Below, one piece after another: positions 36,206 to 45,840 of a stretch of 64,000 bases of DNA. Made by a program: the position numbers and the translations under genes. The notes beneath the pieces are model-generated. The model made no database searches. It saw only the letters and a list, made by a program, of their open reading frames with translations, and was not told where the DNA came from. Within the stretch, counting starts at the first letter, position 1, and the number at the start of each line of letters is the position of its first letter. Source of the DNA: Portunus trituberculatus (Eukaryota > Arthropoda > Malacostraca > Decapoda > Portunidae); assembly GCF_017591435.1 (NCBI RefSeq), contig NC_059279.1:168501-232500 (forward strand), given 5' to 3'.

Positions 36206-37567
36206 GACTATAACAAATAAAAAAAATAATGCAGAATGAAACAGTACAAGAGATGGACTTTAGTGAACCTGCTCATGTCACCAAAATAGCGACTCCTACA
36301 CAACACAGACCAGCGGCGCTGCCTCTGCTGCTGCACATTTCGCGCCACACACGGTGCCGCCACCACACCAACGAGAGATGGTGTCTTGTGTTACTAAGTG
36401 GTGTTAGTGTTACGGGACGAGGCGAGGCGGGGCGTGAAGCAATGAGTGGTAGCATCGATAATACTGCACAACGACAACACCACACAAACCAGGATTCAGT
36501 TGCCAGCCGGTGCACACATCACTCTCTTGACTCCAGAAAAAATACATCTTGCGGTCTCGAGGAGGCCACAAGGTGATGTTAGTCTCTTACAAATGTTTAT
36601 ATTGTGAAGTGTATCGTGTGCATCGCCTCGCCTTGCTGCTGTGTACGTTAGGATACTCAAAGGATGAAAGGGATATACGCAACACACACATACAAACACA
36701 CAAACAGTCCCGCACACTTGGCGAAAAACAAAATCACAACAATGGATCAACATATCGCAACACAAAACATTTCTCTTCTCCTTCATTATTTACGCAAAGA
36801 TAGTTCAGTTTTTTTTCTCTCCATTATTTACGTGTATGCTTTTCTTCGTTGTTTTTTCTCTTTAATTAGTCGCGCTGCTTTGTCTTCTTGTTCTCCTTAT
36901 TTACGGTTAGTCGTATTTGTTTTGTCTTCTTGATTACCGACGAAAAGTTCAGATGATTCTGGGCAGGTGCGCGACAAATCCTCTCAAGTAAGTGTCTCAT
37001 TTTTTTCTTAAAACTACTTTAGAATAATTTTAGTTTTACTGAGATCAGTTTTAGGATTAAAGATTTTTTTTTTTTTTTTTTATAGTTTGCTTAATTCCAG
37101 TTTGTTGTTTGTTTTACTATTGATATTTGTAAATGTATTTTTGTTTATCAAATTTCTTACATTTTTTTTTTGAAGGGTGTGATCATTTAGATTGAATTGA
37201 TGTGCTTTATGTCTCTTTTAGAATATATATTTTTTTTAGATATTATTTAGTGTCATTAATACAATGACTTAGTTATATAGAGCATTAGATTTTTTTAGTT
37301 TAATTGGAGAATTTATTGGTTTTCCTTATCTTTTATTTATTTATTCATTTATTTTATTATTATTATTGTTTTTTAGATGGTAGTTAGGTGCGGAGTTTTA
37401 GGTATGGAGCACGGGGCATTTATCAATATTTAGCATTGTGTTACTTGGGTGCGTTAGTGGCGTACTTAAAGGTGTGTATTTAGTGGCTCATCTGTTGAGA
37501 TACAAGACGAAAGACACGATGCGCAAGTAAGTTGCGCAGGCGAGGGAATGGTTAGAGGTGTACAAAC
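35098..37567 (-). other. intron 16
   Basis: 2.5 kb of AT-rich sequence with A runs (25 A at about 36181) and T runs near 37063. A (ACGG)n of a few units lies at about 35533. No coding signal. Confidence 0.65.
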
Positions 37568-38238
37568 CTGCAACTCCATTTTGCCCTTTTTCGCCTCTTC
37601 CTCGGCTTTTGCTCGCTCGACCTTTTTCAAGTCGACCTTTTCCATCTCTTCAGTGCCATCCGGCAGCTTACCCTTACCCCTTTTGAGCTTGGCCTTCTCC
37701 TCCTCCTCCACGGCCTTCTGCTCCTGACGCTCAGTTTTTTGGTCTTAAGCTTCTCGGCCTCCTGTGCCTTAGCCTCCTCAGCCTTCACCTTCTGCATTTT
37801 CTCGAGGCTCAGCTTTTCGGCCTCCAGTTTGGCCTGTTTCTCTTTGGCTTCATATTTCTCAAGTTTGAGCTTTTCAGCCTCCATGAGCTTGATCTCCTCC
37901 TCCTTGGCCGAGTATTTGCGCAGCTTTGCCTTGTCGCCCTTGAGGTCCAACATCTCTTCTTGACCCGAGACCTTCCTCAGCTGTGCTTGTTGCGCCTCCT
38001 CCTTCTCCTCCTTCTCCTTGGGCTTCACCTTTTTGAGTGACACATTGAACATTTCGTGCTTCTCTTCAGGTTTTGGTAAAATTCGCCTCTTGGATTTGGG
38101 TTTGGGCTGAGGATTTTCTCCTTGGTTATCTTTCTTCTCGGGATTCTCCTTCTTCTCAGGGACCTCATCTTTTTTCTGAGGAGCTTCTTCCTTTTTCTTA
38201 GGGGCTTCTTCGGGCTTCTTCTTTGGCTTATCTTCCTC
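37568..38238 (-). CDS. bt: projectin/twitchin exon 16 (KE-rich, coiled-coil-like), one-base frame break
   Basis: 671 nt, one short of 224 codons. The acceptor is GCGTTAAG and the donor CAG|GTTTGT. It opens EEDKPKKKPEEAPKKKEEAP, continues with PQPKPKSKRRILPKPEEKHE and FNVSLKKVKPKEKEEKEEA, then heptad-like KYEAKEKQAKLEAEKLSLEK. At about 37734-37740 the A run after KLKTKK lacks one base; with it restored the frame continues to KLPDGTEEMEKVDLKKVERA and ends KKGKMELQ. The length deficit equals the break, so an assembly error is likely. Function: charged spacer, probably part helical. Confidence 0.85.
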
Positions 38239-38569
38239 CTTAACGCAGGGGACAACAAAATGTGAGCAAGGACTCTGGCAACACCCACCACACTAAACCC
38301 ACACCATCCTCGACCTTGTGACCTCCACCAGACATTAGTGTGACGTCACGCTCTAAAAGACCCAACTCACCAATGACAGAGCGTGGACAGAGACACGAAG
38401 AATCAGCCAACCAATGGGAGGCCGCGAAAAGAAGTACAAGGTATGGTCCACCAGAAAAAGACCACGAAAGAGGAAGATAGGCAGAGCCAATCAGTGTCAA
38501 GTCGCGACAGAAAGACAGGCAAGAGTCCACGAGGAAGACGCGAAAGGAAATCTGAGCACATCGCGAAGA

Positions 38570-38570
<1 letters not shown>

Positions 38571-38600
<30 letters not shown>
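38571..38600. repeat. (CAGA)n microsatellite
   Basis: About 30 bp of tetranucleotide CAGA. Confidence 0.95.
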
Positions 38601-38652
38601 GCGTGACGTCACACTAAATCCGGCCTTAGCGCACAAGAACGCGGAAACTGAC

Positions 38653-38655
<3 letters not shown>

Positions 38656-38734
<79 letters not shown>
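38656..38734. repeat. (AT)n microsatellite
   Basis: 79 bp of perfect AT in intron 15. Confidence 0.97.
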
Positions 38735-38737
<3 letters not shown>

Positions 38738-39127
38738 GGAGAGAAGGAAAAGACGATAACAAGATTGATATAACCGCGACACGAGGACGACACGGACATC
38801 TAAGAGTTATTGTCTGTTTTGTTTGGCATGACTTTAGTCCCAATTTCAAACATGCACTTTAGCTAATAAAAAAAATCAGTAAAATAGTTGAGTTATAACT
38901 GTTTTTAAGTAGTTTTATGCCATCTTCTATGTTAAGCATGTTTTTTTTATTATTTGTTTTTACACTGAAAGGCAATGTAATAGTAGTATATCCTCACTAG
39001 GCTCAACATTAACATTATTTCTTTATCTTATAAACTTAATGAAAAATAAGCTCTGAGAAATATTTGAAATGAGCGTGAACTGTTACGATATAATAAAAAG
39101 GAAAATACTAAACAGAAAACACGGTAC

Positions 39128-39163
39128 CTTTTCCTCCTTCTTCTCCTCCTTGACCTCCTCCTT
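39128..39163 (-). CDS. bt: projectin/twitchin exon 15 (KEEVKEEKKEEK)
   Basis: 36 nt, 12 codons, phase 0 both ends. The acceptor is TGCCAACAG and the donor AAG|GTACCG. It encodes KEEVKEEKKEEK, a classic PEVK-type charged module. Of the three frames only this one fits the neighbours. Its length and symmetry make it an obvious cassette exon. Confidence 0.75.
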
Positions 39164-40010
39164 CTGTTGGCAAAGGAAAAAAGGCAAAGGATTGTGTTAA
39201 TTCCGGTTACCTGCATTGCATCGACCTACCAAACCAACCATAGTTAGTTTCTACCTACCAGTACAATACCTACCAACCAATCATCCAACCATCGCCAAAA
39301 TCTACTAAGAAACAACAATAGATAATAGCTCAAGAGAAATAATGGAAATAATGAAAGTAAATGATATACAAATGCTAATATCAAGCGGAGATCAGGAGCG
39401 GAATACACCTGAAAAAAAAATAATGGGATATTTTTAGGACATGGTTTATAAAAGGTAAGGGATAAGGGTTTCATAGGTTTCGTTTAGGTTGCTGGAATGG
39501 CAACTCTTCAGGTTTTCTAGTTAGGTGGTGCGCCAAGGCGTTTAGGTTTTCTTTAGGGTTCCTCGTGTTTAGGTGTTCCTCTTCTTGGATTTATGTGTTA
39601 GCCGGCTGGAGGGTGTCGGGTGCAGCGGAACATAAAATAAAGAGGAGATTGAGCGAGAGAGAGAATGCGAAAGAGTGAGAGAGAGAGAGAGAGATCGACT
39701 GTAATCCACAACACGACGGGCGAGGGAAGCGACAACGTCCCGGAGGTCTTCTGTTGCTACGCCCACACCTCCTCCCAAAAACAAAACAAACCAAACTAAA
39801 AGAAATGAAATGAAGAACCATAAAAAAGAAAAACCGAATATTCTAGTCACTCACTTCAAAAGCCCCCAAGTTGCAGACACAAACGGATTAGTAACTGAAC
39901 CAAAAAATATGAATAAGTTATGCAATGTGCGGATTTGAACCCTCTCCCTTCCCATGTGATTTTAAAGACCTCCGGGAGCGAGGCGCTTCACCAACAGTCT
40001 CTCACCCTAC
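39164..40010 (-). other. intron 14
   Basis: 0.85 kb. The donor end overlaps a tRNA-like segment (39925-40010). No coding signal. Confidence 0.65.
39925..40010 (-). other. possible tRNA-derived fragment
   Basis: On the minus strand, GACTGTTGGTGAAGCGCC resembles a tRNA D arm (A box), CCTCGCTCCCGGAGG could form an anticodon-like arm, and GGTTCAAATCC is a perfect T-arm B box, about 50 nt further on. I could not pair an acceptor stem or a good anticodon stem, so it is not an intact tRNA gene. A SINE head or a tRNA pseudogene is possible. Confidence 0.35.
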
Positions 40011-41753
40011 CGGAGAGTTCTCCTCGCCAGCAGGTTTGCCAAAGAGCTCCTGCAGGTATCGTTCCATAGGGGATACGCTCTCGGAATCGTCGAAGGTTGA
40101 GGACTTAGCCTCCAGATGGTCGCCCTTCCGGTTGCTGTAGCTCTTTAGTGGAGGAGGCGTGGGCGGATCCTCCTCCTCGTCAGTCTCTTTGATTACCGAA
40201 GTGAGGAGCTGATGTTTTCCGATGGACCTGGGCTTGAGGGAGTCCTTGGGTTTAGTTGTGAGTACTGCTGGTGGTGAAGGCGATGAGGAATGTTGCTGAG
40301 ATTGTACTTCTTCTTCACTTACCTCCGGTTGCTTCTTTGCTGGCGCAGGAGTCTTCACTGTTCCCTTCGCCTCCACCTGCGATGTCTTCTTCTTGGGCGG
40401 TTCCTGATGCTCCTTCCCCGTGAACTCTGCGTGTTGCTCCTCATCCTTCGGCTTCTTGTCCTGTGGCAGTTTCAAGGTTGCCTCCCCGTGAACCTTTGCA
40501 GGAATGGTTTTCTCAGCCTCAACCTGCGACTTTTTCTTCACCAAAGGTTCCTGATGCTCTTTGCCCGTGAATTCTGCATGGGGCTCTTCATCTTTAGGCT
40601 TCTTATCCTGCGGCTTTTTCAGAGTCGCCTCTGCATGGACCTTTGCGGGAATGGTCTTCTCTGCCTCCACCTCTGACTTCTTCTTCTGGATTGGCTCCTG
40701 ATGTGCTAACCCAGTGAACTCGGCGTGAGGTTCCTCATCTTTAAGTTTTTTATCTTGTGGGGGCTTCAGGGTCGCCTCCCCATGAACAGGCTTCGAGTCC
40801 TCCTTGTCCTTACTTTTGACGGATGTTGTGGATTCTTTCCTGTCTTTGGCGGCCTTTGACTGTTCCGGCTTTGATTCCTCAATAGGTTTCTTAGTTTCTG
40901 GTTTAGACTTTTCAGCAGGTTTTTTAGGCTCTGGCTTTCCTTCTTCAGGTTTCTTAGGTTCTGGTTTCTTTGCCTCTTCAGGTTTCTTTGCTTCTTCAGG
41001 TTTCTTAGGTTCTGGTTTCTTTGCCTCTTCAGGTTTCTTTGCTTCTTCAGGTTTCTTAGGTTCTGGTTTCTCTTCCTCAGCAGGTTTTTCCTCCTCAGGT
41101 TTCTTAGGCTCTGGTTTTGGCTCTTCAGGTTTCTTAGGTTCCGGTTTCGGCTCTTCAATAGGTTTCTTAAGTTTTGGTGGCTCAACCTTTGGCTCTTCTC
41201 TCCTTCGAGGATGCGAGGGCTTCTGTTGTTTCTTCTTTCCCGTGATGAACTCACTTAGAAGGTCTGCCATGATGTCCACAGGCTCGTCGTCAGAGTCTTC
41301 CTGTGGTTCGTATGTCCGAGTGGGTGTGGTTGGAGCTTTGAGTTTGGGCTTCTCTGGTGGGGCATCGTCATCCATTCCTTTCGAGGATTTTCTTGCGGCT
41401 TCCATCTTCGGTTCAGGTTCTTTCGTCTTGGTGCCCGTTTTCTTTTCCTCGACGGTCTCTTTCTTCTCCGTGACAGAGGTTTTCTTCTTCGGTTCCTCAG
41501 GTTTCTTTTGAGGCTCTGGTTTTGCCTTAGTCTCTTCTATCTTATTCTCCACTACTTTTTCTTCTACTCTTGATGTCTTTCTCTTTACATCCTCCTTTCT
41601 CTTTTCCTCAATGGTTTCTTTCTTCTCTTCCGTTTTCTTTTCCACTCTCTCCTCTATTATTTCCTCCTCCATGCGTATCTTGGAGTCCTTTGTCTTTTGA
41701 TCCTTCTTCTCCTCTTCCTTAGTTTCAGTTACCGTTTCTTCCTCCTCTACGCG
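40011..41753 (-). CDS. bt: projectin/twitchin exon 14 (giant PEVK-like exon)
   Basis: 1743 nt, 581 codons, phase 0. The acceptor is CGACTTTTAG. The donor that keeps phase is CCG|GTAGGG; the stronger-looking AGG|GTGAGA five bases on would throw exons 15 and 16 out of frame. Residues 1-150 are Glu/Lys-rich, with DIMADLLSEFITGKKKQQK near 155. Residues 185-290 are KPEPKKPEEAKKPEEAKKPE-type repeats. Residues 324-470 are three 49-residue repeats (HGEATLKPPQDKK ... HAEFTG ... HQEP). The C-terminal part is Ser/Pro-rich (VSPMERYLQELFGKPAGEE). Role: disordered elastic spring of the projectin connecting filament (family knowledge plus composition). No frame break. Confidence 0.9.
40344..40784 (-). repeat. 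three 49-residue repeats in the PEVK exon
   Basis: Units of 147 nt starting at 40784, 40637 and 40490. Each has HxEATLKxPQDKK, then KDEEPHAEFTG and HQEP, then KKKS(E/Q)VEAEKTIPAKV. The third is diverged at its end. Within a unit, HAEATL and HAEFTG look like two half-repeats. Confidence 0.9.
40905..41170 (-). repeat. KPEP/KKPEEA repeats in the PEVK exon
   Basis: About 85 residues made of EEPKPEPKKP, EEAKKPEEAKKPEPKKP and EEGKPEPKKP modules; the 17-residue module EEAKKPEEAKKPEPKKP is present twice in tandem. Confidence 0.92.
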
Positions 41754-44700
41754 CTAAAAGTCGAGGGAAGAAGGGAAAGGAGGAAGGGATGAAATATTTG
41801 TAAAGGTTTAAACTTAATCTATACCTGTACCAATGGTGTGTCTCGTCCCAGCGCTGGTTAATGGGAGCAGAGAGTGTGACTGTAACACGTGAGAGGAGGG
41901 ATAACTTCTTTAGAGCATATACATAATGAAGTTCATCCATCTAATATTACGAAAAAGAAGTCATAATTCAGCTGCAATTCTGGATTTAAAAAATGATGAT
42001 AAAATAAAGATCTTGAAACTTCATGGGCATTTAATATCACGTGAAATACAAAACATGAATTAGCTGCAGTTTGTAATGATGTTGATTTGAAAATGAGGTG
42101 AAAATAGCCGTCTCGAGGATTCCAAAGTAGCATTACAGTCACACCTCGCAGTCCTACCTGTCCCTGCCTACTACCTACCTGCCGGGCCGAGAACACACCA
42201 GGTACCATGAGCAACTTACGGTACTCTCCCTTCAGGAGAGCGTCACTGCGGCACATTTCAGTCAGATTACTGAGAAATGTGCCGCGTGATGACTCCTTAA
42301 GGCAACACACAAGGAGGGAGGTGAGATTTAGTTTAAAGGGATGGACATTTGATTTTTCACGTCACACTAGTTTTAAGGTGTTCGAATTAGACAGGTGGTG
42401 TGACGCTAGCTTTAGTCATGTCTGTGCTGGGACGCATCACACCCAAATTTAATGACTTTTAAGGAGGGGGACAATGTAAACCTTTTGTTTATAAACGTGC
42501 AGGATAACAGACGAGTTCCGTTCACCATAACTACGCCAAGTTTCTTTCTATAGTTTCTCTGAAGCAGTAAGATCTTTTTGAAGATTAGAAGTGAAACAAA
42601 AGGATAAAAAGAATACATGAAACATGAAAGCGTCGACATAAATATTGTATTTGAGGATGGCTTGTAGATTTAACTGAGAACGAATGATTCTTAAATAATT
42701 TACGTTTAGCATCATACTTATAAGACAATATAGTCGCTGCTAAGTTATGGTAAACGAAACACTGGGGATAAACACTAAATTTGGAATGTTTCTTACTTCT
42801 GTCTGTTCACCTGATAGATAAACTAAGCTCTCCACAAATTAAAGGAGCTTCCCCTTGAATGCTCACTACTGACACAAGGATGATAAAAAATGGGGCAACG
42901 ATCCTCTAATAATGAAATCTTGGGATATACGGGTTCGCATTTTTATTATCTTTCTTTGTCAATTATATTTGCAATATGCCAATAGTTTTATGACCAAGTA
43001 ACAATCAAATTCATATTTTCTGTAACTTGCCCATGACATCCACTTTGTTTAGTGTTTACGCTCAACCTCTGTTCCTCCGATCTCCTTAGAACTAATCATC
43101 TGTCAGGTTTCGGTAGCAGGAGATTGCCAGAGGACTTATGATTGAAGGAAAACTTGTGGAAAAGAGGACTTGTTACAGGATTTTAGGCAGTGACTGTACT
43201 AATGAAATGATAATAAAGTTGTGATGTAAGAAAAACCATGAGGATTGAAAAGTGAAAGAAGACGGAGTGTATCCACCAAGGTGAACCAGACAGAACACAG
43301 ATATGGTGGAGGATGCTGACAAGACTTCGTAAACATCTTTAACATCACAATATTAAGGTACTGTAAAAAGGGAACACTAATGCTAGTATCACATTTATAA
43401 ACTAACACTTTTTAAGAATAACACTAACACTCACAAAATGACAAAAATAGAACTAGAAAATGAATCTATAAACACTTTAAACTCATATGTCAAAAGTGCT
43501 TTTAAAATTCAGACAATGACAAAAATAAGGACACAAAAATTAGATTACGGACACTTGAATTCTTGACTAACATTTGGACATTTATAAAGACACGGAGTAA
43601 GGGACGTAACAGTGACAGGGAGGGAGGAATGCATAACTCACACTCCAGTAAGGGAAGAAGGGACACACACATGCGTACTTTACCAATAATAACACTTCCG
43701 CCATGACGATGCAGTGCAATTTAAAGGGAACACTTTAAGACAAGGAGGACATGAGGAATCTGCACTTTAGGAGACTTACAAGAGGGGAGGAAAGTCAAAG
43801 GGAGGGGCATATTTACCAAACCAGGATCCTTTTATCGCTTACCTGTAAAAAAGAAGCAGAGAACAAAGGGAATTAGATCTTTTAGTCAGGAAGGGAGTGT
43901 TATGAAAATACCTCACTTGCAAGTTTTCTTTTTTTTTTTTTTTTTTGAGCATATTCATCCAAGAGCGTGATTGGTTATGTTGTGTTAGGTGGGTGTGAGT
44001 GGGTGTTTATGAGGCACTCTGGTAGTTCGTCTGTGTGTCCGATTAGCATTACATTACGTCTGGTTTAGTGTGATACCAAGCGAAAATGGAAGTTCTTTTT
44101 TATTAGTCTTTAGTTCGTGAGTGAGTGAGTGTCATCAACTGAGGAGTGAGTGTAACAATACAAGAATGTGAGGTAATGTAAAAACTATACATTATTTTTC
44201 ATACATTTTAGTTGGTAACGTAGTAAAGTGCGTGATAAAGTAAGGGATGAGTGTGGCAATACAGTAATACCAAGGAAAGTGAAAGTGGAATGATACTTAG
44301 GAATGACTGAGGTGAATGGATGGAAAGGGATTGATAAAAGTAACGTGAGGGTGGAACGAATGAAAGGCAAAGCAAATAAAGATAAGGGAGGGAAGGGAAG
44401 GGAATTAAAACATACTTCAAAGGAATGGGTGAAGGGAGATAAAGGGAGGTGATGGGGGAGGGGCCGTACAGTAGATGTGTGGTGCTGGAATTGGTTGTGA
44501 ATGGTGACTTGTGGTGGTGGTGGTAGTGATAGTGGTCGTGGTGGAGGTTGTGGTGGTGGTGGTAATGGTGGTAGTGGTGGTGGTGGTAGTGTGAGTGGTC
44601 TGTTAAAACAATCCGTCTACTTCGTTATTTCGTTGCATTCCGGTGAAACTATAAAACGAAAGAAGCGTCGAAGATTTAGTTTTTCCATTTTTTCCCCTTG

Positions 44701-45044
44701 TTCTTTTCTTGGTCGGGCGAATGGCAGCACAAGCGAAAACATAAAAATAAAAAATGAAAGAGAAACAGGCAAATCATAAGGTCGTCTGTTTCCAGTGAAT
44801 GATAAACGTCCAGAAAAAAAAAGTGGCGCATTATCTGCCGTCAAAAAAGCGAAAATCAAGGAAAAATAAACCAAGAAATCAAATAAAAAAACAGCTGTAG
44901 TGGAAGAGCAACAGAGGCAGCCGGAAGAAACAGGTGCACTCTTTGAAATGAGTTGAAGCAGCAGGAAGTATTTTAGCGAGGTAGCAAGTGGCGGGGCTAT
45001 AAATAAGGTGCGTCGTGGCGTCAGCTCGTTACTCTGTCTCCCAC
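41754..45044 (-). other. intron 13
   Basis: 3.3 kb joining the E/K exon to the PEVK exon. It holds a recursive-splice-like junction at 43842/43843 and a (GGT)n-rich segment at about 44510-44600. No coding exon recognised. Confidence 0.65.
43835..43872 (-). promoter_or_regulatory. candidate recursive (ratchet) splice site
   Basis: On the transcript a pyrimidine tract TTTGTTCTCTGCTTCTTTTT runs into ACAG and is followed at once by GTAAGCG. A juxtaposed 3' and 5' splice site with no exon between them is the hallmark of ratchet sites in long arthropod introns. It lies 1.2 kb into the 3.3 kb intron 13. The 26 nt to the next GTAAAT do not make a phase-compatible exon. Confidence 0.4.
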
Positions 45045-45840
45045 CTTCTTCGTGATAAGGCTGGTCTTCCTTTTCTCTTCCACCTTCTTCTTCTCTTCCT
45101 CAATCTTCTTTTTCTCCTCTACCTTCTTCTTTTCCTCTACTTTCTTCTTCTCTTCCTCTACCTTCTTCTTTTCCTCTACTTTCTTCTTTTCTTCCTCAAT
45201 TTTCTTCTTTTCCTCTACCTTTTTCTTCTCTTCAACCTTCTTCTTCTCTACCTCAATCTTTTTCTTTTCCTCTACTTTCTTCTTCTCTTCTTCCACCTTT
45301 TTCTTCTCTTCAATTTTCTTTTCTCTTCCACTTTCTTCTTTTCCTCCTCAACCTTTTTCTTCTCTTCTACTTTCTTCTTCTCTTCCTCCTGCTTCTTTTT
45401 CTCTTCTACTTTCTTCTTTTCTTCTTCCTGTTTCTTTTTCTCTTCTACTTTCTTCTTTTCTTCCTCCTGTTTTTCTTCTCTTCTACTTTCTTTACTTCCT
45501 CCTGTTTCTTCTTTTCTTCTTGTTTCTTCTTCTCTTCTACTTTCTTTTTCTCCTCCTCCTGTTTCTTCTTTTCTTCGACTTTCTTCTTCTCTTCTTCCTG
45601 TTTCTTCTTTTCTTCTTGTTTCTTTTTCTCTTCTACTTTCTTTTTCTCCTCCTCTTTCTTCTTTTTCTCTTCTTCTTTCTTCTTTTTCGTCTTTTCATCT
45701 TCCGTTTCTTCCATTGAGACATCTTCCTCTGATTCCTCCTCCTCCTCTTTCTTTTCCATTACAGTTTCATCGCTTTCCTCCTCCTCCTCCTCCTCCTCCT
45801 CCTCCTCTTCTTCCTCTTCTGATTCTTCTTCCTCTTCCTC
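45045..45840 (-). CDS. bt: projectin/twitchin exon 13 (poly-Glu then E/K repeat, single-helix candidate), two frame breaks
   Basis: 796 nt, two short of 266 codons. The acceptor is CATAACCAG and the donor AAG|GTGGGA. It opens with an almost pure Glu stretch continuing the acidic end of exon 12, then SDETVMEKKEEEEESEEDVS, then about 180 residues of VEEKKKQEEEKKK and VEEKKKVEEEKKK modules, ending KRKTSLITKK. Single-base losses at about 45470 and 45317 divide it into three frames, each stop-free where it applies and each continuing the same repeat, so the two losses are probably sequencing errors. E-K spaced i to i+4 predicts a long stable single alpha-helix (inference). Confidence 0.82.

Larger units (their letters stand above)
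38239..39127 (-). other. intron 15
   Basis: 0.9 kb with (CAGA)n at 38571-38600 and (AT)n at 38656-38734. Confidence 0.7.

Noticed and set aside
39925..40010. Functional tRNA gene on the minus strand
   Set aside because: B box is perfect but no acceptor stem or proper anticodon stem could be paired; kept only as a tRNA-derived candidate.
43816..43842. 26-nt exon between ACAG (43843) and GTAAAT (43816)
   Set aside because: Its length would shift the frame of the PEVK exon; reported instead as a possible recursive splice site.
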